From contig NZ_JACOFT010000002.1 in assembly GCF_014699135.1 (NCBI RefSeq), forward strand, positions 558,001 through 622,000: 64,000 nt of DNA, read 5' to 3'. Of the stretch, positions 49,324-59,639 are shown one piece after another; positions within the stretch are counted from its first letter, which is position 1, and each line of letters starts with the position of its first letter. A program made the translations under genes and the position numbers. Under the pieces are notes generated by a model. That model did no database searches. It was not told where the DNA came from and saw nothing but the letters and a program-made list of their open reading frames with translations. This DNA comes from Cognatundibacterium aquatile (GTDB lineage Bacteria > Pseudomonadota > Gammaproteobacteria > Burkholderiales > Burkholderiaceae_D).

Positions 49324-50477
49324 TGTGTGATCTCCACGATCTTGCCAAAATTTTCGCCAAACTTCTTTTGATATTCCGCCATTTTTTGCATGCGCTCCTG
49401 CACACGCGTCCTATCCTTTACATCACCCGCCAACTGACCACATGCTGCATCAATATCATCACCCCGCGTTTTACGTGTCGTTGTGACGATACCAGCATCC
49501 ATCAACACCTGTGCAAATGCTTTAATCCGTGGATTGGCAGAACGCTTCAGCCCCGACTCCGGAAATGGATTAAACGGAATCAGATTAAACTTACAAGGCA
49601 CATTTTTAACCAATTGAATCAGCTCCCGTGCATGCTGATCCGTATCATTGACGCCATCCAACATGCAATATTCAAAGGTGATGAAATCTCTCGGCGCAAA
49701 TTCCAGATAACGTTTGCACGCCGCCATCAACTCACTTAACGGGTATTTTTTATTTAACGGTATCAAACTGTCGCGCAGCACGTCATTCGAGGCATGCAAA
49801 GAAACTGCCAGTGCAACCGGGCACTCCTGCGACAACTTATCCATCATAGGAACAACACCACTGGTCGACACCGTAACACGCCGACGGGACAAGCCATACG
49901 CATTGTCGTCCAGCATTAAACGCAACGCGGCGACCGTGGGCTCGAAGTTTAACAGCGGCTCCCCCATCCCCATCATCACCACATTCGTGATCTGACGCTC
50001 ACCTTTTGGACCAGGAATTATGCCTTTAGTTTTTCTTAACTCAAACTCTGCCATCCATAACTGACCGATGATTTCCCCTACAGTCAGATTACGATTAAAT
50101 CCTTGCTTACCAGTGGAACAAAAGCGGCAATTCACCGCACATCCCGCTTGCGTCGAGATACACAAGGTCCCACGATTCTCTTCAGGAATAAACACTGTTT
50201 CAACAGCATTCCCCTGTCCTACATCAACCAACCACTTACGGGTACCATCAGAAGAAGTGTGATCACTAATTACTGAGGGAGCAGCAATAACCGCTCTGGT
50301 TGCCAACTTTTCTCGCAAAGACTTCGCAAGATCAGTCATCTCATCAAACGTACTCGCGCCAAACTGATGGATCCAGCGTTGCAACTGCTTTGCACGGAAC
50401 GGCTTCTCACCCAACTCGCCGCAATATGCAGTGAGCTGCGCAGGATCTAAATCCAATAAATTAATGAGTGCCGTCAT
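49320..50477 (-). CDS. rlmN: Dual-specificity 23S rRNA/tRNA adenine-C2 methyltransferase RlmN
   Basis: A 385-residue radical SAM enzyme methylating A2503 of 23S rRNA and A37 of some tRNAs. The 4Fe-4S cysteines are C113, C117 and C120 (CAVNCRFC). [11 protein letters not shown] and the conserved Cys in the C-terminal [17 protein letters not shown] are present. Starts after the ndk-rlmN hairpin; SD is weak (AAGAAAGA). Confidence 0.97.
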   Translation of the reverse strand: MTALINLLDLDPAQLTAYCGELGEKPFRAKQLQRWIHQFGASTFDEMTDLAKSLREKLATRAVIAAPSVISDHTSSDGTRKWLVDVGQGNAVETVFIPEENRGTLCISTQAGCAVNCRFCSTGKQGFNRNLTVGEIIGQLWMAEFELRKTKGIIPGPKGERQITNVVMMGMGEPLLNFEPTVAALRLMLDDNAYGLSRRRVTVSTSGVVPMMDKLSQECPVALAVSLHASNDVLRDSLIPLNKKYPLSELMAACKRYLEFAPRDFITFEYCMLDGVNDTDQHARELIQLVKNVPCKFNLIPFNPFPESGLKRSANPRIKAFAQVLMDAGIVTTTRKTRGDDIDAACGQLAGDVKDRTRVQERMQKMAEYQKKFGENFGKIVEITQ

Positions 50478-50495
50478 GCGTTTTTCTTTCTTACA

Positions 50496-50525
50496 CCCCG
50501 CACCACAACATTTTGTGGCGCAGGG
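50496..50525 (-). other. Hairpin in the ndk-rlmN gap
   Basis: On the transcript a 13-base stem (with two G-U pairs) encloses the loop AAUG: CCCTGCGCCACAA pairs with TTGTGGTGCGGGG. No T-run follows. It may lower read-through from the highly expressed ndk or protect its mRNA end. Confidence 0.6.
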
Positions 50526-50560
50526 AGATAATTTCTAATTACTAATCAATCTACTTCAAA

Positions 50561-50986
50561 TTAACGTGAATACACGTTTAATGCTGGGAAGAAGTAAGCG
50601 ATTTCAACTGCAGCTGTTTCAGCAGCATCAGAACCGTGCACTGCATTGGCATCGATAGACTCAGCGAAATCAGCACGAATAGTACCTTTTTCTGCTTTCT
50701 TAGGATCAGTTGCGCCCATCAGATCACGGTTTTTCAGAATCGCGCCTTCGCCTTCCAGAACTTGCACGAATACAGGGCCGGAGATCATGAAGTCAACCAG
50801 ATCTTTGAAGAATGGACGTGCTGCATGAACAGCGTAAAAGCCTTCTGCTTCAGCGCGGGACAATTGAGTCAGGCGAGCAGCAACAACTTTCAGACCTGCG
50901 TTTTCAAAACGGCTGACAATTTGACCAATTACGTTTTTCGCAACTGCGTCAGGTTTAATAATAGACAATGTACGTTCGATAGCCAT
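50561..50986 (-). CDS. ndk: Nucleoside diphosphate kinase
   Basis: A 141-residue enzyme balancing NTP pools. Catalytic His lies in [30 protein letters not shown] is the N-terminal signature. The start at 50986 matches family length; the frame to 51028 adds an unlikely hydrophobic leader. Confidence 0.98.
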   Translation of the reverse strand: MAIERTLSIIKPDAVAKNVIGQIVSRFENAGLKVVAARLTQLSRAEAEGFYAVHAARPFFKDLVDFMISGPVFVQVLEGEGAILKNRDLMGATDPKKAEKGTIRADFAESIDANAVHGSDAAETAAVEIAYFFPALNVYSR

Positions 50987-51124
50987 CAAAAACTCCAATA
51001 AAAAGAAAGGGTTAAGACAAAAACTCAAGAATTCATCTAACCTTCGATTTTAGCATGAAACACTTGGCAGAACATGTCTTTAGAGTAAGCCAAAGCCAAA
51101 TGCTTCACGTCAACGCAATCTGAC

Positions 51125-52462
51125 TTAGTTAATCAGATCAAATACCGCCATTGATTCGACATGCGAGGTATGCGGAAACATGTTCACCACGCCAGCATAA
51201 CTCAGCTTGTACCCTGCATTTCCTACCAGCATACCTGCATCCCGGGCCAGCGTGGATGGACTACACGAAACATAGACAAGTCGTTTCGGTTTTAATTCAG
51301 GTTTTTTCTCGGTCAAATCAATCAAGGCCTGACAAAGAGCCATGGCACCGTCACGCGGCGGATCAATCAGGAAGCGATCAAACTTGCCCAAGGCAATCAA
51401 ATCGTCCGCCGTCACCTCAAACAAGTTCCGCGTACTGAACGAGGTTTTCTCCGCCAAGCCATTATGCACTGCATTTTCAAGAGCACGCTCAGTCAGAGCA
51501 GTACTACCTTCAATGCCAACCACCTCTCTTGCCATCGTTGCTATCGGCAGCGTGAAATTACCTAATCCACAAAAAAGATCTGCAATACGCTCATCTTTCT
51601 GCACATCCAGCAAACGCAAAGCGCGTGCCACCAATACGCGATTAATGTGATGATTCACCTGCGTAAAATCCGTCGGCTTGAAAGGCATCTTAACGCCAAA
51701 TTCTGGCAGCAAATAATGCAAATCACTTTCCGCCGGGTAGTAAGGCACAGCAGTATCCGGCCCTTTCGTCTGCAACCACCATTGAACACTATGCTCATCT
51801 GCAAACGCTTTTAACTTCACTTCATCGTCCGGAGTCAGCGGCTCCATGATGCGCAGCACCATTGCGGTCACACCCTCGCCTATCGCCAATTCAATTTGCG
51901 GCAAGGATTCAATAATCGACAACGAGGCAATCAGTGAGCGCAACGGCACCAGCATTGCAGAAACATGTGGTGGCAGTATCTGACAGGTTTCCATATCAGC
52001 CACATAGCGGGATTTTTTTTCGTGAAAACCAACCAGCACCTTATTTTTTTTAATGACATGACGAACCGATAATCTGGCACGGTACCTATATCCCCAGGTG
52101 GGCCCATAAATTGGGCGCAGCATTGTCTCAGCTTTTACTTTTCCGATATGCCAGAGATTATCTTCCAAAATGCGTTGTTTCATCGCCACCTGCGCATCCG
52201 GCTCCAGATGCTGCATCGAGCATCCGCCGCAAGTGCCAAAAAATTCACACTTAGGCTGAATACGTTGAGAAGATGCGTGAACGACATCCGTCAGCGTCGC
52301 CACTTCCCAGCTTGGTTTCTTTTTATAGCTACTAAAAGTAACCGTCTCACCTGGCAACGCACCCTCGACAAAAATAACTTTACCTTGCGTACCATCTTCA
52401 TTTTGCAAATGCCCGACGCCACGCGCGTCCATATCAAAAGCACGTATTTCAATTTTATTCAT
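51125..52462 (-). CDS. rlmD: 23S rRNA (uracil-1939-C5)-methyltransferase RlmD
   Basis: A 445-residue RumA-type SAM enzyme. N-terminal TRAM domain (KIEIRAFDMDARGVGHLQ), then the 4Fe-4S cysteine cluster CEFFGTCGGCSMQHL, and the C-terminal methyltransferase with DLFCGLGNFTLPIA, DPPRDGA and the catalytic Cys in YVSCSPSTLARD. Solitary gene between ndk and rpoS. Confidence 0.96.
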   Translation of the reverse strand: MNKIEIRAFDMDARGVGHLQNEDGTQGKVIFVEGALPGETVTFSSYKKKPSWEVATLTDVVHASSQRIQPKCEFFGTCGGCSMQHLEPDAQVAMKQRILEDNLWHIGKVKAETMLRPIYGPTWGYRYRARLSVRHVIKKNKVLVGFHEKKSRYVADMETCQILPPHVSAMLVPLRSLIASLSIIESLPQIELAIGEGVTAMVLRIMEPLTPDDEVKLKAFADEHSVQWWLQTKGPDTAVPYYPAESDLHYLLPEFGVKMPFKPTDFTQVNHHINRVLVARALRLLDVQKDERIADLFCGLGNFTLPIATMAREVVGIEGSTALTERALENAVHNGLAEKTSFSTRNLFEVTADDLIALGKFDRFLIDPPRDGAMALCQALIDLTEKKPELKPKRLVYVSCSPSTLARDAGMLVGNAGYKLSYAGVVNMFPHTSHVESMAVFDLIN

Positions 52463-52592
52463 GGGAATGTCGGCGCGAAAAACAGCTGCGCCATGTTAAT
52501 GATCGATTTCAAAAGCGGAATTATAAAAGAAGTGAGAGACTCTACCCTAGCAATAAACAACTAAAGTGCAGAATATCCAGAACGAATACCCG

Positions 52593-53642
52593 TCACAGCA
52601 AAGAATCCCGCCCCAGTCCGCGCGATGAAAATGAGCGCTTCAACTTAATCAAGGCTTCTTGCTGAATCTGACGAACACGTTCTCTTGTGATACCCATTTC
52701 ATCAGCCAGAGCTTCCAGAGTGGCCGGATCATCATTATCCAGCCCAAAACGCCGGATAACGACTATACGCTGCTTATCGGACAGCCGCGAAAGCCAGTCT
52801 CTGACAAGTATGGTCATTTCATGATGCTCAGCCAGAGCATCAGGAGCCGTATCACTATCGCCTGGCAACAAATCCATCAAGCTAGATTGCGGGTCATTAT
52901 CCAAAGGCATGTCAAGAGAAGTTGCATGTTCAGACAATGCAAGGATATCCTGCACTTCATCCGCTGGCCGATCGACCAGTAATCCGATATCCTCAGCTTT
53001 TGCCTCGCGGCCATCACTCTGACGTGACTCAAGGTGATACTTTGCCCGAAGAATCTGATTCAGCTCACGAACTACATGAACTGGTAAGCGAATGGTCCGC
53101 GCCTGATTCATAATTGCCCGCTCTATACTTTGACGTATCCACCAGGTTGCGTAGGTAGAGAAACGAAAACCACGCTCAGGTTCGAATTTGTCAATTGCAT
53201 GCATTAAACCGAGATTCCCCTCCTCTATCATATCGAGCAGAGCAACACCGCGATTAATGTAATGCTTGGCAATCGAGACGACCAGCCTGAGATTGTGCTC
53301 TATCATTTTCTGTCTGGCGTCGAAATCTCCTTGTTTTGCCAGCGTCGCAAAATGCAGCTCCTCCGCAGAGTTAAATAAGGGGCGAGTGCCGATTTGATTC
53401 AGATAATACTGGGTAGTGTCAGTAGATAATTCACTCGCCAGTACAGTCTTGAGCTCATCGATAGGCGCGACAATCAAAGAAATGGGATCGACTTCGCGCC
53501 CATTGGGCTCATCAACATCGTCACTTACTTCGACATCCAAAACAATACCTGTCTCAGCATTATCCAGATAATCTTCAGGAGTGATTTCAGCGTCTTCGTG
53601 TGCGGCGACATTTAACTTGCGGTCGATCGTATTTTTTTGCAT
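52593..53642 (-). CDS. rpoS: Stationary-phase sigma factor RpoS
   Basis: A 349-residue sigma-38. An acidic N-terminal region leads into region 1.2 ([14 protein letters not shown]). Region 2 holds [32 protein letters not shown], here written in two overlapping motifs, and RLPVHV. Region 4 carries the -35 HTH ([18 protein letters not shown]). Downstream of nlpD with a 125-base gap; in many proteobacteria rpoS promoters lie inside nlpD, though none is visible here. Confidence 0.97.
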   Translation of the reverse strand: MQKNTIDRKLNVAAHEDAEITPEDYLDNAETGIVLDVEVSDDVDEPNGREVDPISLIVAPIDELKTVLASELSTDTTQYYLNQIGTRPLFNSAEELHFATLAKQGDFDARQKMIEHNLRLVVSIAKHYINRGVALLDMIEEGNLGLMHAIDKFEPERGFRFSTYATWWIRQSIERAIMNQARTIRLPVHVVRELNQILRAKYHLESRQSDGREAKAEDIGLLVDRPADEVQDILALSEHATSLDMPLDNDPQSSLMDLLPGDSDTAPDALAEHHEMTILVRDWLSRLSDKQRIVVIRRFGLDNDDPATLEALADEMGITRERVRQIQQEALIKLKRSFSSRGLGRDSLL

Positions 53643-53767
53643 AGATTTCCATCTGAATAAAATATGTATACGAAACGGACAACTTTAAGAAATGACCAAC
53701 CTCAACAAAAAAACATTACCAACAACACTCTTTAAACAAATCACCAATAAAACCAGACAAAATAAAT

Positions 53768-54700
53768 CTAGCGCGCAGGCAAATAACGTGATGGATCAAC
53801 CGGCTTTCCCTGCAAGCGTATTTCAAAGTGCAACTTAACGCCATCGCTATCCGAGTTCCCCATCTCAGCTATTTTTTGCCCTTTAGTGATGGACTGCCCC
53901 TCTTTGACAAGAATTGTCTTGTTATGTGCATACGCTGACAACAAGCTGTTGTTATGCTTCACAATCACTAAATTTCCATAGCCACGGATACCACTACCGG
54001 CATACATCACTTTACCAGCGCCAGCTGCGAAAATATCCTGCCCCATACGCCCAGCAATATCGAAGCCTTTATTCTTATCGTCAAACCCGGCTAACAGCTT
54101 GCCATCAACTGGCCACATCCAGTCAACCGCATCAACATCTGCAGCACTCTCTGCAGATCTTTCTTGCGGCTTTACTACTGCAACTTCAGTTTTGACGGGT
54201 GCAACTCCACTACCTTCTGGCTTCTGAAGCTCCGCAAGATTGCTTTCTGAATATGGACGTTTATCTCCCTTAGGTGTCATCTTGGTCCCACTCGAACCTG
54301 CAGACAGCGGCTTCACCTCAATTGAGGACGAGGATGCGATTGCCACTGGCTGTGCTCCATTGATTTCAGGAGGCGCAACCCGCAACACCTGATCCACCTT
54401 GATGTCATTCGGATTTTTCAGATTATTCCAGACGACCAGATCACTGTAACTCTGCCCATGATCTAAAGCGATTCGGTACAAAGTATCACCGCGCTTGACC
54501 ACATAATTCCCGCGCGCGGATTCAACTGGTTTAACCACCTGTTTAGGCGCTGGTGGAGGCACATAAACCTCGTTGGACGAGGACATACCGCGCTCAACCA
54601 CTGGCGCTTTATTCGGCGTCGAGCTACACGCTGCCAGAAGCGAAGCGACGCATCCCAACGCCATTAAATTTTTCAGGCTTTTTATTTTGTTCATTCTCAT
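53768..54700 (-). CDS. nlpD: Murein hydrolase activator NlpD (LysM and LytM domains)
   Basis: A 310-residue outer-membrane lipoprotein. Lipobox LLAACSS, then LysM (YVVKRGDTLYRIALDHGQSY) and a C-terminal LytM/M23 domain. As in E. coli NlpD, the first zinc-ligand His is lacking (GFDIAGRMG) although KLHFEIR remains. It is therefore probably an activator of the amidase AmiC rather than a peptidase. Two close start codons (54700, 54694) are possible. Precedes rpoS as in many proteobacteria. Confidence 0.94.
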   Translation of the reverse strand: MRMNKIKSLKNLMALGCVASLLAACSSTPNKAPVVERGMSSSNEVYVPPPAPKQVVKPVESARGNYVVKRGDTLYRIALDHGQSYSDLVVWNNLKNPNDIKVDQVLRVAPPEINGAQPVAIASSSSIEVKPLSAGSSGTKMTPKGDKRPYSESNLAELQKPEGSGVAPVKTEVAVVKPQERSAESAADVDAVDWMWPVDGKLLAGFDDKNKGFDIAGRMGQDIFAAGAGKVMYAGSGIRGYGNLVIVKHNNSLLSAYAHNKTILVKEGQSITKGQKIAEMGNSDSDGVKLHFEIRLQGKPVDPSRYLPAR

Positions 54701-54739
54701 TACAAATTTACAGGTGAATTACGATCTTGTGCCACGACC

Positions 54740-55582
54740 TCAAATGACTCCGGAGCGCAAAGGAACGAAGTGACAATTTTCTACCATAGTGCTGTTCCAG
54801 TCATTTACTGAAACACGCTCGATTAGCTGTAAAACCTGATGCCGATCACCGACTGGCGCAATCAAGCGCCCACCGATTTTCAGTTGCGTCAGTAAGGCGT
54901 GAGGCACTTCCAAGCCGGCAGCAGCCAATATGATACCGTCAAACGGGGCAACCTGAGGCATACCTAACATGCCATCACCATAATGCAAACGGATATTCGC
55001 AATGCGCATTGGCCGCAGATTATTTTTCGCCAATTCGTGCAAGGCCTTGATACGCTCAACAGAATAAACATCTTTCGCTATTAGCGACAACACTGCGGCC
55101 TGATAACCACATCCGGTTCCTATTTCCAGCACTTTATCAAGAGCTGCTCCGTTCCGCAAAATCTCCAACATCCGGCCAACAATGTATGGCTGCGAAATAG
55201 TCTGATGATGACCAATAGGAAGCGACGCATCAACATACGCCTGACTGGCGAGACCGGAGTCCAGAAACATGTGCCGGGGAATCGCTTGTAATGCTGCTAA
55301 AACCAGAGTATCACTGACTCCCTGCTGCGCCACCCTTGCAACCATTGCACGTCGGACGCCATCAGAAACCAAAGGACTGGCGAACGGCACAGCTTGTTCA
55401 GGTGCTTTTTTCCCACCGTTTTCCGCAGAGCTTATGCGGGCAGCCAGATTAGCACCCTGCCTTGCATTTTGCGTTGCCGTCTGCGTCGATGCACTGCGAC
55501 CTGAACGATCGCCACGCCCTGCCTCACGTTGATCAACAACCGACGATAAGGAGAGAGGGAAACGCTTTTCTTTCGTTGTCAT
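54740..55582 (-). CDS. pcm: Protein-L-isoaspartate O-methyltransferase
   Basis: A 280-residue repair enzyme methylating damaged Asp/Asn sites using SAM. SAM motif [16 protein letters not shown] begins at residue 151; [18 protein letters not shown], then [14 protein letters not shown] precede it. An N-terminal extension of about 70 polar residues is longer than the usual ~210-residue enzyme. The start overlaps the surE stop by ATGA, which supports keeping the extension. Confidence 0.94.
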   Translation of the reverse strand: MTTKEKRFPLSLSSVVDQREAGRGDRSGRSASTQTATQNARQGANLAARISSAENGGKKAPEQAVPFASPLVSDGVRRAMVARVAQQGVSDTLVLAALQAIPRHMFLDSGLASQAYVDASLPIGHHQTISQPYIVGRMLEILRNGAALDKVLEIGTGCGYQAAVLSLIAKDVYSVERIKALHELAKNNLRPMRIANIRLHYGDGMLGMPQVAPFDGIILAAAGLEVPHALLTQLKIGGRLIAPVGDRHQVLQLIERVSVNDWNSTMVENCHFVPLRSGVI

Positions 55583-56316
55583 TGAATGTTCATGGCCAGC
55601 ATGTCCAATTGTCGCGTATTGGTTAAATCAACTTGCAAAGGTGTGACGGACACGTAATTTTTCGATGTCACGTCAAAATCAGTTCCCTTACCACCGTCAA
55701 GAACACCTCCTGGTGGTCCTATCCAGTAAATATCACGTCCGTGCGGATCTCTCATCGGAATAACGGGCTCAGAACTGTGTCGCTTCCCGAGGCGCGCCCG
55801 GCGTATTCCTTTTATGTCACTCTTGGGTAGATTAGGAATATTCACGTTCAGCAAATAAGGTGAAGGCAACTCAGGAAACCCGCGCAGAACCAATTCAGCA
55901 GCCACTGCCGCCGCCGCATCCAGATGCTGCCACCCCTTATGCACCTGAGAAAACGCGATTGCGGGAATTCCAAATAAGTATCCCTCAGTAGCCGCGGCCA
56001 CTGTACCGGAATACAAAGTGTCGTCGCCCATGTTTTGTCCCTGATTGACGCCTGAAACAATCAAATCAGGTCGTTCAGTCATAATCGCCGTTAATGCGAT
56101 ATGCACGCAGTCGGAGGGAGTACCGTTCACAAAATAAAAGCCGTTTGCTGCCCGTTGCACCGACAACGGTCTGTCCAGCGTTAAGGCATTCGAAGTACCG
56201 GAGCGGTTGCTGTCTGGCGCAACAACCGTAATCTCGGCAAAAGGCATCAGCGCTTCCGCCAGAGCAACGATGCCAGGGGCAAGATAACCATCATCATTAC
56301 TAATTAAGATTTTCAT
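55579..56316 (-). CDS. surE: 5'/3'-nucleotidase SurE
   Basis: A 245-residue metal-dependent phosphatase acting on nucleoside monophosphates. The [13 protein letters not shown]-terminus holds the two acidic metal ligands, and [23 protein letters not shown] is the second signature. The ATG at 56316 is chosen over longer frames to 56364. Coupled to pcm; surE-pcm-nlpD-rpoS is a conserved order. Confidence 0.97.
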   Translation of the reverse strand: MKILISNDDGYLAPGIVALAEALMPFAEITVVAPDSNRSGTSNALTLDRPLSVQRAANGFYFVNGTPSDCVHIALTAIMTERPDLIVSGVNQGQNMGDDTLYSGTVAAATEGYLFGIPAIAFSQVHKGWQHLDAAAAVAAELVLRGFPELPSPYLLNVNIPNLPKSDIKGIRRARLGKRHSSEPVIPMRDPHGRDIYWIGPPGGVLDGGKGTDFDVTSKNYVSVTPLQVDLTNTRQLDMLAMNIQ

Positions 56317-56425
56317 AAGCCACATTCTACCTGATGCGGAAAAACAAATTCCTCCTGTCATCAATTTTTACGGCATAATCAAAAAAATTAAACGGTCGTA
56401 CTATTTTTAAAACTGGAGACTTCAT

Positions 56426-57406
56426 ATGAAAGCCGTTGTATGTAAAACCTGGGGCACCCCGGACACCTTGGAAGTAATCGAACTCCCGGACCTGACACCC
56501 GGAGCCGGAGAGGTGGCGATTGCCGTCAAGGCCGCTGGTGTTAACTTCCCTGACTTCCTCATCATACAAAACAAATATCAGTTCAAACCTGAACTACCGT
56601 TTACGCCGGGCAGCGAGTTGTCCGGAATTGTTTACGCTGTCGGTGAGGGTGTAAAACATATCAAGACTGGTGACAAGGTAATTGCCTTTATCGGTCAAGG
56701 GGCGTTTGCCCAACAAGTTTTAGCGCCCGCCAACGCTGTTATTCCTATGCCGGAAGGAATGGATTTTGATATAGCTGCTGCAATCACGCTGACTTATGGC
56801 ACATCACATCATGCGGTTGTTGACAGAGCGCAACTGAAAGCGGATGAAACCATGTTGGTACTGGGTGCTGCAGGTGGCGTCGGACTGGCTGCGATTGAGA
56901 TCGGAAAAGCGATCGGTGCCAAAGTCATTGCAGCAGCGTCAACAGATGAAAAACTCGACATCTGCCGCCAACATGGCGCCGATATGACGATTAATTACAG
57001 CAACACTGATCTACGTGAGGCGATCAAAAACGCGACCGGAGGCAAAGGACCGGACGTGATATATGACCCGGTTGGCGGCATCTACGCTGAGCCTGCATTC
57101 CGCTCTATCGCTTGGCGTGGACGTTATCTGGTCGTCGGTTTTGCAAATGGTGAGATTCCGAAATTACCACTGAATCTCGCCCTGTTAAAAGGCGCATCTC
57201 TGGTCGGTGTGTTTTGGGGTGAATTTGCCAAGCGCGAACCCAAAGCCAATATGGCGGCAATGAGCGAAATGATAGGCTGGCTGAGGGAGGGCAAAATCAA
57301 GCCCCATATTTCTGCCCGATATGCATTGAACGAAACAGCCAACGCGTTGAACGATATCGCAGCCCGCAAAGTGACCGGTAAAGTAGTGATACAACCAGAA
57401 AGATAA
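56426..57406 (+). CDS. Zinc-independent quinone oxidoreductase (MDR family)
   Basis: A 326-residue NADPH-dependent oxidoreductase of the zeta-crystallin/QOR type. GroES-like N-terminal domain (AVKAAGVNFPDFLI) and Rossmann domain (LVLGAAGGVGLAAIEIGKAIGA) are present. There are no catalytic zinc cysteines. Substrate may be quinones or enoyl compounds. The only rightward gene in this part of the window; SD AACTGGAG and a strong terminator bound it. Confidence 0.9.
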   Translation: MKAVVCKTWGTPDTLEVIELPDLTPGAGEVAIAVKAAGVNFPDFLIIQNKYQFKPELPFTPGSELSGIVYAVGEGVKHIKTGDKVIAFIGQGAFAQQVLAPANAVIPMPEGMDFDIAAAITLTYGTSHHAVVDRAQLKADETMLVLGAAGGVGLAAIEIGKAIGAKVIAAASTDEKLDICRQHGADMTINYSNTDLREAIKNATGGKGPDVIYDPVGGIYAEPAFRSIAWRGRYLVVGFANGEIPKLPLNLALLKGASLVGVFWGEFAKREPKANMAAMSEMIGWLREGKIKPHISARYALNETANALNDIAARKVTGKVVIQPER

Positions 57407-57423
57407 TGCATCACGCGTTATTG

Positions 57424-57457
57424 AAAAAAACTCCACGCTATGCCGTGGAGTTTTTTT
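57424..57457 (+). terminator. Bidirectional terminator after the quinone oxidoreductase gene
   Basis: ACTCCACG / CGTGGAGT stem with a six-base loop, A7 before and T7 after, between convergent genes. It should also terminate the leftward HD-GYP gene. Confidence 0.93.
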
Positions 57458-57484
57458 ATATCGAATCAAATGAAACCGTACAAG

Positions 57485-58717
57485 TCAATGTGGAGCAGCA
57501 TCACCAAGCCAATAGCGATTGATGTCTTTTAACCCCCACTTCGATGCATCTTCTCTTGCGACAATTTTATCTTGCAAGCCCGGACCAGCCAGATCCAGCA
57601 ACTCAGGAACGATATAACCCATAGATTTGACAGAAAAAAACACCCTGACTTTGGGCGATAACAAAGACTTGCCGACCTGTTGTTCAACAACGACGCCGAG
57701 TCGCCCGGACTCCATCCGCACCAGAGTACCTACAGGATAGATGCCTATACTCTTTACAAATGCCTGGAATACTTTTTCATCGAAATGGCCCTTACTCCAC
57801 TCGGCCATTTTCCGTAAAGATTCTGCAGGACACCAACCTTGTTTGTATGGACGGTCTGAGGTGATCGCATCATACACATCACACACCGCTCCCATCCGCG
57901 CAAACAGGCTGATTTCTTCACCTTTCAGACGATCCGGGTAGCCGCTGCCATCCATTTTTTCGTGATGATGCAAACACACATCGAGCGCAACCTGACTGAC
58001 GCCATTTGCCTCCAGCAGCATTTTGTATCCAGCCGCCGGATGCTCTTTGACAGAGACAAATTCCGCATCAGTCAACTTACCTGGCTTATTCAGGATGTCA
58101 GGGTCAATGCCCATCTTACCAATATCATGCAACAAGCCTGCCAGCCCTGCCTCACGGGTGTCCACATCACTTAAGCCTAATTGCTTGCCCAACGCGACCA
58201 TCAACGCACAGACCGCAACCGAATGCATGTAGGTGTAATCGTCCTTGGTTTTCAGTCTCGCAAGGCCAATCAGAGCACCGGGATTACGCATCACCGAGTC
58301 GGCAATTTCCTCGACCATTTCCTGCGCATTACCGACGTCAACGGCTTTTCCCATCCGAGCTTCACTGAACATAGAAAAGACCGCCGCACGCGATTTATTC
58401 ACAATCAAGGATGCTCTGTCGATCTCCTCTGCCATAGAAACCGGTGCTGTCTGCCTTGGAACTGGCTGTTTTACGACAACGGTTTCGACGACAGGTTCAG
58501 GTTCTTGCTTTGCTTCGGGCTCGGCTTGAAGAACATCAAGGCCTTTGCTTGTGTCTATCCACGCTTCCTGTATCTTTGATTTCTGGATCTCCAGCAATTC
58601 CGCGGAATCAGAGAGAAGAAACGATTTTTTCCAGAATGGCGTATCTATCCATGAGCCGCATAACTCAGTGACAAACATACCCACTCTCAATTCAGATGTT
58701 TTAATTTTTTTTAGCAT
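57485..58717 (-). CDS. HD-GYP domain protein with DUF3391 N-terminus, probable c-di-GMP phosphodiesterase
   Basis: A 410-residue cytoplasmic protein. The N-terminal DUF3391 domain (KKIKTSELRVGMFVTELCGSW) leads to a Glu/Pro/Val-rich linker, then HD-GYP about 150-340. HD ligands LLHDIGKMG are near 195-203, and HHEKMDGSGYP at 251-261 holds the GYP motif. HD-GYP proteins hydrolyse c-di-GMP to GMP or pGpG. With the GGDEF and YcgR genes it completes a synthesis-sensing-breakdown set in this window. Confidence 0.93.
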   Translation of the reverse strand: MLKKIKTSELRVGMFVTELCGSWIDTPFWKKSFLLSDSAELLEIQKSKIQEAWIDTSKGLDVLQAEPEAKQEPEPVVETVVVKQPVPRQTAPVSMAEEIDRASLIVNKSRAAVFSMFSEARMGKAVDVGNAQEMVEEIADSVMRNPGALIGLARLKTKDDYTYMHSVAVCALMVALGKQLGLSDVDTREAGLAGLLHDIGKMGIDPDILNKPGKLTDAEFVSVKEHPAAGYKMLLEANGVSQVALDVCLHHHEKMDGSGYPDRLKGEEISLFARMGAVCDVYDAITSDRPYKQGWCPAESLRKMAEWSKGHFDEKVFQAFVKSIGIYPVGTLVRMESGRLGVVVEQQVGKSLLSPKVRVFFSVKSMGYIVPELLDLAGPGLQDKIVAREDASKWGLKDINRYWLGDAAPH

Positions 58718-58820
58718 AAAGAAACGAGTGGAAGCGATAACTGACGACGTGAAGCCTGTAAAAACCCAAGCTTAGATTATTCTACAAAGGCAAGAACTAC
58801 GCCACAATAAGCGCATGCTT

Positions 58821-59639
58821 CTAACAAAAATTTTCCTTTGAGCAATTATGTAGTAATTGCATAGGACGAAAAAAATCCTGCATCTCTTTGTTTTTGATAA
58901 AACTCAGGTTATACGGGTGTTCTGCAAGGATTTGCGGAAAGTGCGCCGTTTCCGGAATCCGCTTCAACTGTTCTGCAATTTTTCCCCACAAAACAAGGGA
59001 TGGCAGAGATGTAGAAGACTTCTGCCTCAGTAAACTGGCAAAAATGGCTTGTAAAAACGGCTGCCAGGATTTGCCATCCTTGACCGGTGCCACGTTATCA
59101 CGAAAAACCAGCGTCGCATTCAGTAGCAGAAAGCCATGCTTGTGCATATTTTGTTGCAAATCAGCGAGTTTCCGGATAAACCTTGCACCATCATTCAAAG
59201 CAGAGGTGGCAACAGTTTTCATCACATCACCACTCGTATGCTCCTGATTGAGATCGCCGGTAGCGACCAGCAGCATTTTCATAAAGTTGCGTAACGACGT
59301 CGCACGATTGACTTTTTTAGATAAGCCAGAACCATCTTCAGCCCACAGACTGTCGACCGCACCATCCATAAAACAAACACCAGTTGCACTATCAGCGCGC
59401 GGATAAGGTCCCTCACCGATCAACACATAGCGAACTTCATTTAACGGTTGTTGAAACGCTGCAAACAAACGCCCTTCCGTCGGTAAAAATTCAGTCGAGC
59501 ATAAGCGCGAAAAATATGTGGCATCTGCTGCATGCATCGCCTGTAAACCATTCAATATCGCAGGATGCCAGGATGGATGGGCGAGTTGTATGCAATCGGT
59601 AATCTGCGCTGGTAAATTGTCGGGACTGCGTACAGTCAT
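58821..59639 (-). CDS. Uracil-DNA-glycosylase-fold protein with altered catalytic motif
   Basis: A 272-residue protein aligning along its length with family 1 UDG (Ung). YVLIGEGPY at residues 71-79 corresponds to the GQDPYH water-activating loop. LLLNATL at 171-177 matches the uracil-pocket LLLNTVL, LVLWG follows, and HPYNLSF at 241-247 corresponds to HPSPLS. The catalytic Asp is Gly77 here and the His after GQDPY is Pro80, so ordinary uracil excision is doubtful. The start overlaps the gspC stop by ATGA, placing it as the last gene of the T2SS-side operon. Alternatives are a UDG acting on another base or a non-catalytic binder. Confidence 0.75.
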   Translation of the reverse strand: MTVRSPDNLPAQITDCIQLAHPSWHPAILNGLQAMHAADATYFSRLCSTEFLPTEGRLFAAFQQPLNEVRYVLIGEGPYPRADSATGVCFMDGAVDSLWAEDGSGLSKKVNRATSLRNFMKMLLVATGDLNQEHTSGDVMKTVATSALNDGARFIRKLADLQQNMHKHGFLLLNATLVFRDNVAPVKDGKSWQPFLQAIFASLLRQKSSTSLPSLVLWGKIAEQLKRIPETAHFPQILAEHPYNLSFIKNKEMQDFFRPMQLLHNCSKENFC

